A stretch of DNA of 6,323 nucleotides from Klebsiella pneumoniae. Lineage in GTDB: Bacteria > Pseudomonadota > Gammaproteobacteria > Ga0077536. How positions within the stretch are numbered: position 1 is the first letter of the stretch; each line of letters starts with the position of its first letter. Location: positions 1 to 6,323 of the forward strand of contig CAMCBY010000256.1 of assembly GCA_945873015.1 (NCBI GenBank), given 5' to 3'. Below are positions 1-5,718 of this stretch, piece after piece. The notes beneath the pieces were generated by a model. It had not been told where the DNA came from. It made no database searches and worked only from the letters and a program-made list of their open reading frames with translations. Both the position numbers and the translations under genes were made by a program.

Positions 1-425
1 TGCTGCAACCACAGGAAAATGCCCGCCGCCGCCATCGGCGCGAGCGCCATGCCCGGCGTCCAGATGGTCTCGCCGGCGAGGCTGCCGGCAACCAGCGCTG
101 ACCCCAGCCAGATGGTGAGTGGCGCGACCACCATGCCGTTCCAGAACCACGCGATACAGGCCAGCCAGAATAGCGCCAGCACCACTGGCACCATCAACAG
201 CCACGCACCGCCCAGTGCAAAAAAACCACCACCGGGCAGGAACAGCCCGAGGCCTGCCGCCTGCCAGGTGGCCGAGGCGTTCAGCCACGCCGGCGCCAGC
301 GCGGCGACACACAGCAGGGCGTAGACCACCGCATTGCGCCGATGGCGGGAAGCGGTGACGGGACCCTTGCCGCCGTGCTGGAATTCCTGCGCCCGGCCGA
401 GCGCATCGCTTTCGATCACTGACAT
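1..425 (-). CDS. Multi-spanning membrane protein, N-terminal part (possibly linalool dehydratase/isomerase-domain type)
   Basis: The reading frame is open from an ATG at 425 to the left edge, so only the first 141 residues are visible and the gene continues outside the window. AGGGGAG at 433-439 lies 7 bases before the ATG, which supports this start. The N-terminus (about residues 1-31) is polar and ends in a basic cluster (RHRR, 27-30), as expected for a cytoplasmic tail. Hydrophobic stretches follow at about 32-48, 56-95 (probably two segments around a PGGGFFALGG turn at 64-73), 99-117 and 126-140. There is no cleavable signal peptide. The Trp- and Gly-rich pattern (GLGLFLPGGGFF, then a WFWNG segment and WLGSALVAG) resembles, from memory, the N-terminal membrane region of proteins annotated with a linalool dehydratase/isomerase domain; that domain would lie outside the window, so this is only a guess. 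It is divergent from the TetR gene and probably its regulatory target. Confidence 0.8.
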   Translation of the reverse strand, partial: MSVIESDALGRAQEFQHGGKGPVTASRHRRNAVVYALLCVAALAPAWLNASATWQAAGLGLFLPGGGFFALGGAWLLMVPVVLALFWLACIAWFWNGMVVAPLTIWLGSALVAGSLAGETIWTPGMALAPMAAAGIFLWLQ

Positions 426-466
426 GTTCGCTCTCCCCTCGAAGTCTTGAATCGCTGCTGGTGGCG

Positions 467-496
467 AATATAGGCACTCAGTAGACACACTGTCTA
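467..496 (-). promoter_or_regulatory. Leftward sigma70-type promoter of the membrane protein gene
   Basis: Read on the minus strand, TAGACA (complement of 491-496, 5 of 6 matches to TTGACA) is followed by an 18-base spacer and then TATATT (complement of 467-472, 5 of 6 matches to TATAAT). The -10 box lies about 40 bases before the ATG at 425, leaving room for a short leader with the AGGGGAG ribosome binding site. The -35 box is itself the right arm of an inverted repeat assigned to the TetR regulator, so binding there would directly block RNA polymerase. This is predicted from sequence only. Confidence 0.6.
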
Positions 497-512
497 GACG
501 AATTGACTAGAC
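482..512. promoter_or_regulatory. Putative double TetR operator (three TAGAC motifs phased at 13 bases)
   Basis: TAGAC occurs at 482-486, 495-499 and 508-512, exactly 13 bases apart. The motifs build two overlapping inverted repeats: TAGACA-CAC-TGTCTA (482-496, centre 489) and GTCTAG-N9-CTAGAC (492-512, centre 502). Their shared part is GTCTAGAC (492-499), a perfect palindrome. Short inverted repeats of this size in the gap upstream of a divergently oriented tetR gene are the usual site of TetR-family dimers, and two overlapping dimer sites recall QacR-type paired binding. The site overlaps the -35 box of the leftward promoter. It also covers TTGACT (503-508), a possible -35 box for the rightward tetR operon, although no good -10 box follows it. 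Likely role: repression of the membrane protein gene and autoregulation of the operon. Confidence 0.6.
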
Positions 513-581
513 GCGCCGACCAGTCTTATCTTCGCGCTTCGCTTGCGCACTCGGCGCGGGCCTGCCCAGCGAGGATAGTTC

Positions 582-1217
582 ATGGCCAGCGTCACCCGCC
601 GCGCCCGTGCCGGCAACGATGCCGACATTTCGCTGAACATGGAAGAACGCCTGCAGTTCGCGCTCGAGCGTCTGTTAGCGCGCGGCCTGACCATCACCGC
701 CATTCCGATCGACGCGCTGGCGCGCGAGGCCGGCATCGCACGCGCGACTTTCTATCTGCATTTTCGCGACAAAGGCGAACTCATCGCGCGGCTCATTGCG
801 CGTGTCGAAGACGAAGTGGTGGGCGCCGGCGGGTTGTGGTTCGTGCATGCCGAGGACGCGCGTTTCGAAGACCTGCGCGCGGCGATGGCGCGCTTTTTCG
901 AAACCTACATGAGACACCATGCGATCCTGGCCGCCGCCGCCGAGACCGCGCCCTATGACAGCCAGGTCGCGACCCTGCACAAACGTATGCTCGAACGTTT
1001 CGTCGGCGAAAGTGCGCAGGCAGTCAAACGTATCGTCGCCAGCGGTCGCGCCCATCCGGGCCTGCCGACTATGGTGGCTGAAGTGCTGTCGTGGTCGGTC
1101 AATCACACTTATGTGCAATACGGCCTGCGCCTCGATGACGCCGAGCGCGAGGCCTTCATCGACAGTTGGACGCACGTGGTGTGGCACACCATCTTCGCAC
1201 CCGTACAAGCGTCCTGA
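582..1217 (+). CDS. TetR/AcrR-family transcriptional repressor
   Basis: This 211-residue protein has the usual TetR length (about 190-220). The N-terminal three-helix DNA-binding domain spans about residues 18-68. Its helix-turn-helix is at about 43-61, with the hallmark sequence IDALAREAGIARATFYLHF followed by RDKGEL (62-67). The C-terminal part (about 80-211) is alpha-helical and lacks a recognisable signature, as expected for the variable ligand-binding and dimerisation domain. The ATG at 582 is preceded by GAGG (571-574) at 7 bases. The first 17 residues are basic and precede the domain. It is divergent from the membrane protein gene and 35 bases upstream of the lipocalin-like gene, so it probably controls both directions through the inverted repeats at 482-512. 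The ligand is unknown; the neighbours suggest a lipid- or terpenoid-like effector, which is inference. Confidence 0.93.
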   Translation: MASVTRRARAGNDADISLNMEERLQFALERLLARGLTITAIPIDALAREAGIARATFYLHFRDKGELIARLIARVEDEVVGAGGLWFVHAEDARFEDLRAAMARFFETYMRHHAILAAAAETAPYDSQVATLHKRMLERFVGESAQAVKRIVASGRAHPGLPTMVAEVLSWSVNHTYVQYGLRLDDAEREAFIDSWTHVVWHTIFAPVQAS

Positions 1218-1252
1218 AAAATTCATCATGCAAAACAATCAAGGGGAGAATC

Positions 1253-2416
1253 ATGCAAGGCATAGGCAAACTGCTCGACGCTGACGAGCAACTCAATCAC
1301 CAGATAGCCGATACGTTTGCGACCGTCGCGGAATCCGATCTGGCGTGGACCGAAAAACTGTGGACGCCGAGTTCACGCAAGGACGGCAGCCTGCAGATCG
1401 ACTGCGGTCTTGGCCGCTATCAGAACCGCGACGTCATCGACGCCTTTGCCGGCATCTCGCGCGGCAAAGAGCAATGGACCATCCGCGCCAGCCGCGAGCT
1501 GTCACTGGACCCGTTGAGCACCCAGGTTGGCCCGATCAAATACCAAGTGCTGGAGCCGCTGAAGAAGATCCGCTGGACGCTGGACAAGAACGACATCATT
1601 CCGCTGACTTTTGATGTCACTTTCGACGCCATCCATCCGTGCTTTTTTGAAGACCGTCATATCCAGCGCGATGAGCGCGGCTTTCGTATCGTCTCCAACG
1701 TGGTGCGTTACCACCAGGCCGGCGTACCGAGTGGTTGGGTAGAGATTGAAGGTAAACGCGAAATCATCAAACCCGAGGACTGGTTCTCCTACCGTGATCA
1801 TTCCTGGGGCGTGCGTCTTGATGTCGGCGCGCCGCCGACCGACTTGCGCCCGGCGCGCGATTTCGGTGAGCGCAAGTTCGAGGATTCGAAGTTCCTCTTG
1901 AACTGGTCGCCGCTGTTGCTGGAAAAACCCGACGGCACTAAATACGAGTATCACTTCTATCTGCAGATCCGCGGTGAAGAAGTGTTCTATTTCTCCGGCT
2001 ATCGCAACAACGCCGATGGTCGTCAGGAGCGCATCGCGCGCGTCCGCCCGGTGCTGCGCTACGACGACGACACACGGCGTCTGCTCGGCGGTTATCTGTA
2101 CATCGACATGCTGAACGGTGAGACCAACAAGGTCGACATCGAAGTGATGGGTGAATCAGGTTTTTATCTCTCGACCGCGCTCTATCTCGGCTTTGACGGC
2201 AAAAAACATGGCAACTGGCGTGGCGAGTTGAACCTCGACGGCGAACGTATCGAAGACATGACCGCGCCCGAGACCCGCAAACGCCTCGCCACCGCCGTGC
2301 GCGACACCATCGTCAAGGTGCGCGAAGGTGACGCCAAGGGTTACGGCCTGTTCGAGCCCATCGTGCTCGGTGAATGGCCGGAAATGGAATTGTCCTCGGC
2401 CCGCACGCGAGGCTGA
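1253..2416 (+). CDS. CrtC/AttH-like lipocalin-fold protein (DUF7064/DUF7065 type)
   Basis: This 387-residue protein has no signal peptide or membrane segment. The start is the ATG at 1253, with AAGGGGAG at 1241-1248. The frame stays open upstream to an ATG at 1166, but that would overlap the tetR gene by 52 bases and has no good ribosome binding site. The body is rich in beta-strand-like stretches with many Trp, Tyr and Arg. Two motifs stand out: WFSYRDHSWGVR (177-188) and HGNWRGE (319-325). Both are typical, as I remember them, of DUF7064-type proteins related to the hydroxyneurosporene synthase (CrtC)/AttH double-lipocalin superfamily, members of which hydrate or bind isoprenoid-like substrates. 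No activity has been shown for this branch to my knowledge, so hydratase or lipid-binding function is inference. The phosphotransferase gene starts 6 bases downstream, so the two are almost certainly co-transcribed. Confidence 0.8.
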   Translation: MQGIGKLLDADEQLNHQIADTFATVAESDLAWTEKLWTPSSRKDGSLQIDCGLGRYQNRDVIDAFAGISRGKEQWTIRASRELSLDPLSTQVGPIKYQVLEPLKKIRWTLDKNDIIPLTFDVTFDAIHPCFFEDRHIQRDERGFRIVSNVVRYHQAGVPSGWVEIEGKREIIKPEDWFSYRDHSWGVRLDVGAPPTDLRPARDFGERKFEDSKFLLNWSPLLLEKPDGTKYEYHFYLQIRGEEVFYFSGYRNNADGRQERIARVRPVLRYDDDTRRLLGGYLYIDMLNGETNKVDIEVMGESGFYLSTALYLGFDGKKHGNWRGELNLDGERIEDMTAPETRKRLATAVRDTIVKVREGDAKGYGLFEPIVLGEWPEMELSSARTRG

Positions 2417-2422
2417 GCGGCG

Positions 2423-3403
2423 ATGTCACGCGATTTGACGCGCATGCTCGCAGGCTTGCGCGATTATCTCGGCGTGGGCAGCGCGTTGACTTCGATCACC
2501 GCGCTGTCTACCGGGCATTCCAACGAAACCTACAAACTCGAAGGCATCGACCGCATCCTGCGCATGCCGCCGTCCAAGGAAGGCCTGCTGCCACCCTATG
2601 ACATGGCCGCACAACACGCGGTGCTGGATGCGATGGGCAAACACCCGGCCGGGCCGCCGGTGCCCAAGGTCTACGAACTGTGCACCGACGCTACCCTGAT
2701 CGGCGACCCGTTCTTCATCATGGAGTGTCTGCAAGGCGAGGCTTTCGAATACGTCACGCCCGACTGGCTGAAAGCGCTGCCGGCGTCCACCCGCGAGGCG
2801 ATGTGTGCGCAATGGATAGGCGCGGTGGCAGCGGTACACAAGCTGCCGGTCGTAGCGATGCCGGCAGCAGCACGCACTGTGGTCGAGGAAGCACAACACT
2901 GGCTGGATGTGGCGCGCGGAGCCGCAGCGCCGCCGGCTTTGGTCACGGTGCTGGAAGACTTGGTGGCGCGGCCACCGCGTGCGTCCGGCCCGCCCTGCCC
3001 CATTCACGGCGACCCGAAACACGGCAACACGCTGTGGGATCGCCAAGGGCGCATGCTCGCGCTGCTCGATTGGGAAATGGCCGGTGTGAGCGATCCCTTG
3101 CTCGACTTAGGTTACGTGTTGCAGTTCTACGATCAGGGCGAAGCCGCACTCGGCGCCGCCGGCTACGAACTTCCAGGCTGGTGGTCGCGCAGTCGCACCA
3201 TCGACGAATGGCAGCGCATGACCGGCCGCACCGCCATCGACATGCATCGTTATGAAGCGATACAGGTGGCCAAGGTTGCGGCCATCATCGCGCTCGGCGT
3301 GCACCTGTATGAGACCGGCCGCGCTCCCGACCCGCGCTTCGCCTCGTGGGCCACAATCGTGCCGCCCTATGTAGCGCTGGCGGTGAAGCTGGCCGAGCTG
3401 TAG
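2423..3403 (+). CDS. APH-fold phosphotransferase, ACAD10/11 N-terminal type
   Basis: This 326-residue protein is a small-molecule kinase of the aminoglycoside phosphotransferase fold. Visible landmarks are the nucleotide-loop region STGHSNETYKLE (29-40), the strand ILRMPP (45-50), the hinge-like IMECLQGEAF, the catalytic loop HGDPKHGN (195-202; catalytic Asp197, metal-binding Asn202) and the LLDWE metal motif (Asp216). The RMPP...LPPYDM pattern places it with the kinase domains related to ACAD10/ACAD11 rather than with antibiotic-resistance enzymes. Relatives in that group phosphorylate hydroxyl groups of hydroxyacyl-CoAs before elimination, so a hydroxyacyl or alcohol substrate is the likeliest inference. 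The start lies 6 bases after the preceding stop, and GAGG at 2409-2412 sits in the end of that gene, which suggests translational coupling. The stop TAG is part of the GTAG head of the following repeat, so the native C-terminus may have been altered. Canonical drug resistance is unlikely. Confidence 0.9.
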   Translation: MSRDLTRMLAGLRDYLGVGSALTSITALSTGHSNETYKLEGIDRILRMPPSKEGLLPPYDMAAQHAVLDAMGKHPAGPPVPKVYELCTDATLIGDPFFIMECLQGEAFEYVTPDWLKALPASTREAMCAQWIGAVAAVHKLPVVAMPAAARTVVEEAQHWLDVARGAAAPPALVTVLEDLVARPPRASGPPCPIHGDPKHGNTLWDRQGRMLALLDWEMAGVSDPLLDLGYVLQFYDQGEAALGAAGYELPGWWSRSRTIDEWQRMTGRTAIDMHRYEAIQVAKVAAIIALGVHLYETGRAPDPRFASWATIVPPYVALAVKLAEL

Positions 3404-3482
3404 GTGCGAATTCATTCGCATATTAAATGGCGCGCCACTACGTCCCGCGATAGAACGAATGTGCGAATAAATTCGCACCTAC
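3400..3482. repeat. Inverted pair of GTAG-headed palindromes (REP/BIME-like element)
   Basis: The left unit (3400-3420) and right unit (3462-3482, opposite orientation) are 21-base inverted copies with one mismatch. Each starts with GTAG at its outer end, then has a G and a perfect 7-base-arm palindrome: TGCGAAT-TC-ATTCGCA (3405-3420) and TGCGAAT-AA-ATTCGCA (3462-3477). The 41 bases between them are more AT-rich at the edges and contain the 8-base palindrome GGCGCGCC (3429-3436). A GTAG or GTGG head plus a palindrome is the mark of REP sequences mobilised by RAYT (TnpA-REP) enzymes, and inverted pairs form BIMEs. In RNA the two arms could pair as one long 21-base stem and act as a 3' end stabiliser or terminator for the upstream operon. 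A small MITE with terminal inverted repeats is the alternative reading; no flanking target duplication is obvious. Confidence 0.75.
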
Positions 3483-3512
3483 AATGGTGCCATCGATTTT
3501 CCGGAGACTCCC

Positions 3513-5054
3513 ATGGCCGACCCCATCCTCGTCGCCCAACGCGATGACATCACCTGTCATCTGCTGCCCGCACTCGCCAATCGCCACGGCCTCATCACCG
3601 GCGCGACCGGCACTGGCAAGACCATCACCCTGCAGACTTTGGCCGAGAATTTCAGCCGCATCGGTGTGCCGGTATTCATGGCGGATGTGAAGGGCGATCT
3701 GACCGGCATCAGCCAGGCCGGCACGGTCAGTGCCAAGTTGTCCGGCATCCTTGCCGAGCGCCGACTCGACACGCCGGTGTCGCAGGCCTGCCCGACCACC
3801 TTGTGGGATGTCTTCGGCGCGCAGGGCCACCCGGTGCGCGCCACGGTCAGCGACATGGGGCCACTGCTGTTGTCGCGCATGCTGGCACTGAACGAGACCC
3901 AGGCCGGCGTGCTGAATCTTGCATTCAAAATTGCCGACGACAACGGACTTGCGTTGCTCGATCTGAAAGACCTGCGCGCGATGCTGCAATATCTCGGCGA
4001 TAACGCCCGCGAATTCACCACCGACTACGGCAATATCAGTGCCGCCAGCGTCGGCGCCATCCAGCGCGGTCTCATGCAAATCGACCAACAGGGCGGCGAT
4101 CAGTTTTTCGGCGAGCCGATGCTGAACATCGCCGATTTTATGCAGACCGATGCCGGCGCCGGCGTCATCAATATCCTGGCGGCCGACAAACTCATGACCG
4201 CGCCGCGTCTGTACGCGACTTTCCTGTTGTGGATGCTGTCGGAATTGTTCGAGACCCTGCCGGAAGTGGGCGATGTGGAGCAGCCCAAGCTGGTGTTCTT
4301 CTTCGACGAAGCGCATCTGCTGTTCAAGGACGCGCCGGCGGTACTGGTGGAGCGTATCGAGCTGGTGGTGCGACTGGTGCGCAGCAAGGGCGTTGGTGTG
4401 TATTTTGTCACCCAGAACCCGCTCGACATCCCCGATTCGATTCTCGGCCAGCTCGGCAATCGTGTGCAGCACGCGCTGCGCGCCTTCACGCCGCGCGATC
4501 AGAAGGCGGTGAAAGCCGCCGCCAGCACCATGCGCGCCAAACCCGGCCTCGATATCGAAACCGCCATCAGCGAACTTGGCGTCGGCGAAGCGCTGGTCAG
4601 CTTTCTCGATGAGCAGGGTCGCCCGAGCGTCACCGAGCGCGTGTACATCGTGCCGCCCGGTAGTCAGATAGGCCCGATCAGCGCGGCGCAGCGCACGGCC
4701 TTGTTGGCCAGTTCGCTGGTGGCGGGTGTGTACGAACAAACCGTCGACCGCGAATCGGCCTATGAGAAATTGAAGGGCCGTGCTGAAAAGAGTGCAGACA
4801 ATGGCGAGGAGTCAGGCACTAGCCCAACAAACCCGGCGCCCGAAGCGCCGCAGCAAGCCGAGGGCGGCGGCCTGCTTGGTGGTTTGACCGACGCGCTGTT
4901 CGGCAGCACCGGTCCGCGCGGCGGCAAACGCGAGGGCTTCGCCCAGACCATCGCCAAATCCGCCGCACGCACGGTGGGCTCGACTATCGGCCGCGAAATC
5001 ATTCGCGGCGTGCTCGGTTCGCTGCTCGGCGGTGGCTCGCGGCGGCGGCGTTGA
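3513..5054 (+). CDS. HerA-like ATPase of the DUF853 (YjgR) family
   Basis: This 513-residue P-loop ATPase is close to the length of E. coli YjgR. Walker A is GATGTGKT (30-37), followed by FMADVKGDLTGI, a typical segment of this family. Walker B is LVFFFDEAH (260-268; Asp265, Glu266), and VTQNPLDIP (299-307) is the polar strand after it. About residues 415-450 are low in complexity and rich in Glu, Ala, Pro and Ser, probably a disordered linker. The C-terminus has a Gly-rich region ending in RRRR that resembles the family's usual tail and could touch nucleic acid or membrane. Relatives of HerA are hexameric DNA-pumping ATPases, but the job of YjgR proteins is unknown. No NurA-type nuclease lies beside it. 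The ATG at 3513 has GGAG (3503-3506) at 6 bases. The REP pair separates it from the upstream operon, so it probably has its own promoter, which I could not identify. Confidence 0.93.
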   Translation: MADPILVAQRDDITCHLLPALANRHGLITGATGTGKTITLQTLAENFSRIGVPVFMADVKGDLTGISQAGTVSAKLSGILAERRLDTPVSQACPTTLWDVFGAQGHPVRATVSDMGPLLLSRMLALNETQAGVLNLAFKIADDNGLALLDLKDLRAMLQYLGDNAREFTTDYGNISAASVGAIQRGLMQIDQQGGDQFFGEPMLNIADFMQTDAGAGVINILAADKLMTAPRLYATFLLWMLSELFETLPEVGDVEQPKLVFFFDEAHLLFKDAPAVLVERIELVVRLVRSKGVGVYFVTQNPLDIPDSILGQLGNRVQHALRAFTPRDQKAVKAAASTMRAKPGLDIETAISELGVGEALVSFLDEQGRPSVTERVYIVPPGSQIGPISAAQRTALLASSLVAGVYEQTVDRESAYEKLKGRAEKSADNGEESGTSPTNPAPEAPQQAEGGGLLGGLTDALFGSTGPRGGKREGFAQTIAKSAARTVGSTIGREIIRGVLGSLLGGGSRRRR

Positions 5055-5068
5055 GCGGCGCAAGCCGC
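5055..5068. other. Short GC hairpin with GCAA loop between convergent genes
   Basis: GCGGC (5055-5059) and GCCGC (5064-5068) form a perfect 5-base stem closed by GCAA, a GNRA tetraloop, immediately after the stop codon of the ATPase gene. No run of T follows on either strand, so it is not a standard intrinsic terminator, though it could pause polymerase or protect the transcript end. The rest of the 76-base convergent gap (5055-5130) shows nothing further that I can identify. Confidence 0.35.
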
Positions 5069-5130
5069 CCGACATCACTGCGCACAGCTGGCTACGATGC
5101 TGAGTCCGGATTAGAGCTTCAGTTCGCGCA

Positions 5131-5562
5131 TCACAGCGGCGGCATGCCTTCGTACTTGGCCAGCGCCGGGTCCATCGCGTCCCATGGTGCGGCGCTCGCG
5201 GTGAAGATGTCCATGCTCGGTTTAAAACGTTCCGGCTGGTCGTAGTTGCCGGCCTGCAGCAACAGCAAGCCGGGCATAGCCTCGGCCTTGCCGGTCAACC
5301 TTGCGCCGCAGTCGGGACAGAATCCTTCCCACACCTTGCCGCCGGAATCGCCGCGCCGTTCGTAATATTTGATTTCACCTTCGATGACCACGCTCTCCTG
5401 CGCGAACGCGGCGACTGGCGTGTAGCCGCTGCCGGTCACTTTCTGACAGATACGACAATGGCAATTGACTTCAAAGCGCGGCGTGGCCGGCGCCACAAAA
5501 CGAATGCGGCCGCACAGGCAGCCGCCGGTGATGGCGGCTTCGTTGTCGGGCAGGGTGGTCAT
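5131..5562 (-). CDS. GFA/CENP-V-type zinc-binding protein
   Basis: This 143-residue protein has the usual length for the GFA family. The start is the ATG at 5562 (read leftward), with AGGAGA at 5569-5574 spaced 6 bases from it. A TTG two codons upstream is in frame but directly abuts that site and cannot be the start. The family's zinc cysteines are all present: GGCLCG (Cys15, Cys17), CHCRICQK (Cys34, Cys36, Cys39) and FCPDCGARL (Cys82, Cys85). The C-terminal segment has the usual aromatic end (PWDAMDP...KYEG). The founding member, Paracoccus Gfa, was described as speeding glutathione-formaldehyde adduct formation, but most homologues have no proven reaction, so the substrate here is open. 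It is probably cytoplasmic. The gene converges on the ATPase gene and diverges from the metallo-hydrolase gene across 156 bases. Confidence 0.93.
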   Translation of the reverse strand: MTTLPDNEAAITGGCLCGRIRFVAPATPRFEVNCHCRICQKVTGSGYTPVAAFAQESVVIEGEIKYYERRGDSGGKVWEGFCPDCGARLTGKAEAMPGLLLLQAGNYDQPERFKPSMDIFTASAAPWDAMDPALAKYEGMPPL

Positions 5563-5718
5563 GAACAATCTCCTGTCGCTTCGTTTAGGCCTCGCCGTGG
5601 ATTATGGGGCAGGCGGCGACAAACATCGCCAGCCCCGACAGGGGCGGGGTATGCTTGCGCCTGAGTAGCGCGCGAGGCGCCAGACCAACCGTTCACAAAT
5701 TTCAGGGGGAGAACAACC
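5563..5718. promoter_or_regulatory. Divergent intergenic region with stem-loop in the hydrolase leader
   Basis: This 156-base gap must hold the promoters of both flanking genes, but neither is clear. For the leftward gene, CATAAT (complement of 5601-5606) is 5 of 6 to a -10 box, with no matching -35. On the right side, GCGCCT (5657-5662) and AGGCGC (5675-5680) form an inverted repeat with a 12-base loop that includes GCGCGC; it may be a leader hairpin or a regulator site. A second small inverted repeat, CCCC-GACA-GGGG, lies at 5633-5644. AGGGGGAG (5704-5711) is the strong ribosome binding site of the hydrolase gene. Confidence 0.35.

Noticed and set aside
19..358. Plus-strand open frames in the first 360 bases
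   Set aside because: They are Ala/Pro/Arg-rich shadows of the membrane protein read on the minus strand, which has a good start, ribosome binding site and hydrophobic segments.
503..531. Rightward promoter for the tetR operon using TTGACT (503-508) as -35
   Set aside because: The -35 match is good, but the candidates at the right distance (TTATCT, TCTTAT) are poor -10 boxes, so it is mentioned only as a possibility under the operator.
675..1238. Minus-strand open frame opposite the tetR gene
   Set aside because: It is antisense to a convincing TetR protein and has no family motif; it is a mirror frame.
1166..1252. Upstream in-frame ATG at 1166 that would extend the lipocalin-like protein by 29 residues
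   Set aside because: It lies inside the tetR coding region without a good ribosome binding site, whereas the ATG at 1253 has AAGGGGAG just upstream.
2426..3046. Minus-strand open frame opposite the phosphotransferase gene
   Set aside because: It is antisense to the Brenner-motif kinase and lacks a ribosome binding site or domain signature.
2423..3403. Aminoglycoside resistance gene
   Set aside because: The fold is shared, but the RMPP/LPPYDM pattern and the operon with a lipocalin-like gene fit the ACAD10/11-type metabolic kinases better.
3438..4739. Long open frame of 433 codons on the minus strand opposite the ATPase gene
   Set aside because: It lies fully antisense to a gene with clear Walker motifs, has low-complexity His/Gln/Arg-rich composition typical of a mirror frame in GC-rich DNA, and shows no recognisable domain.
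3513..5054. HerA-based anti-phage defence system
   Set aside because: The protein is of the DUF853/YjgR type and no SIR2, NurA, DUF4297 or other effector gene is adjacent.
5055..5068. Intrinsic terminator after the ATPase gene
   Set aside because: The hairpin is only 5 base pairs and is not followed by a T-run on either strand, so it is listed as a hairpin and not as a terminator.
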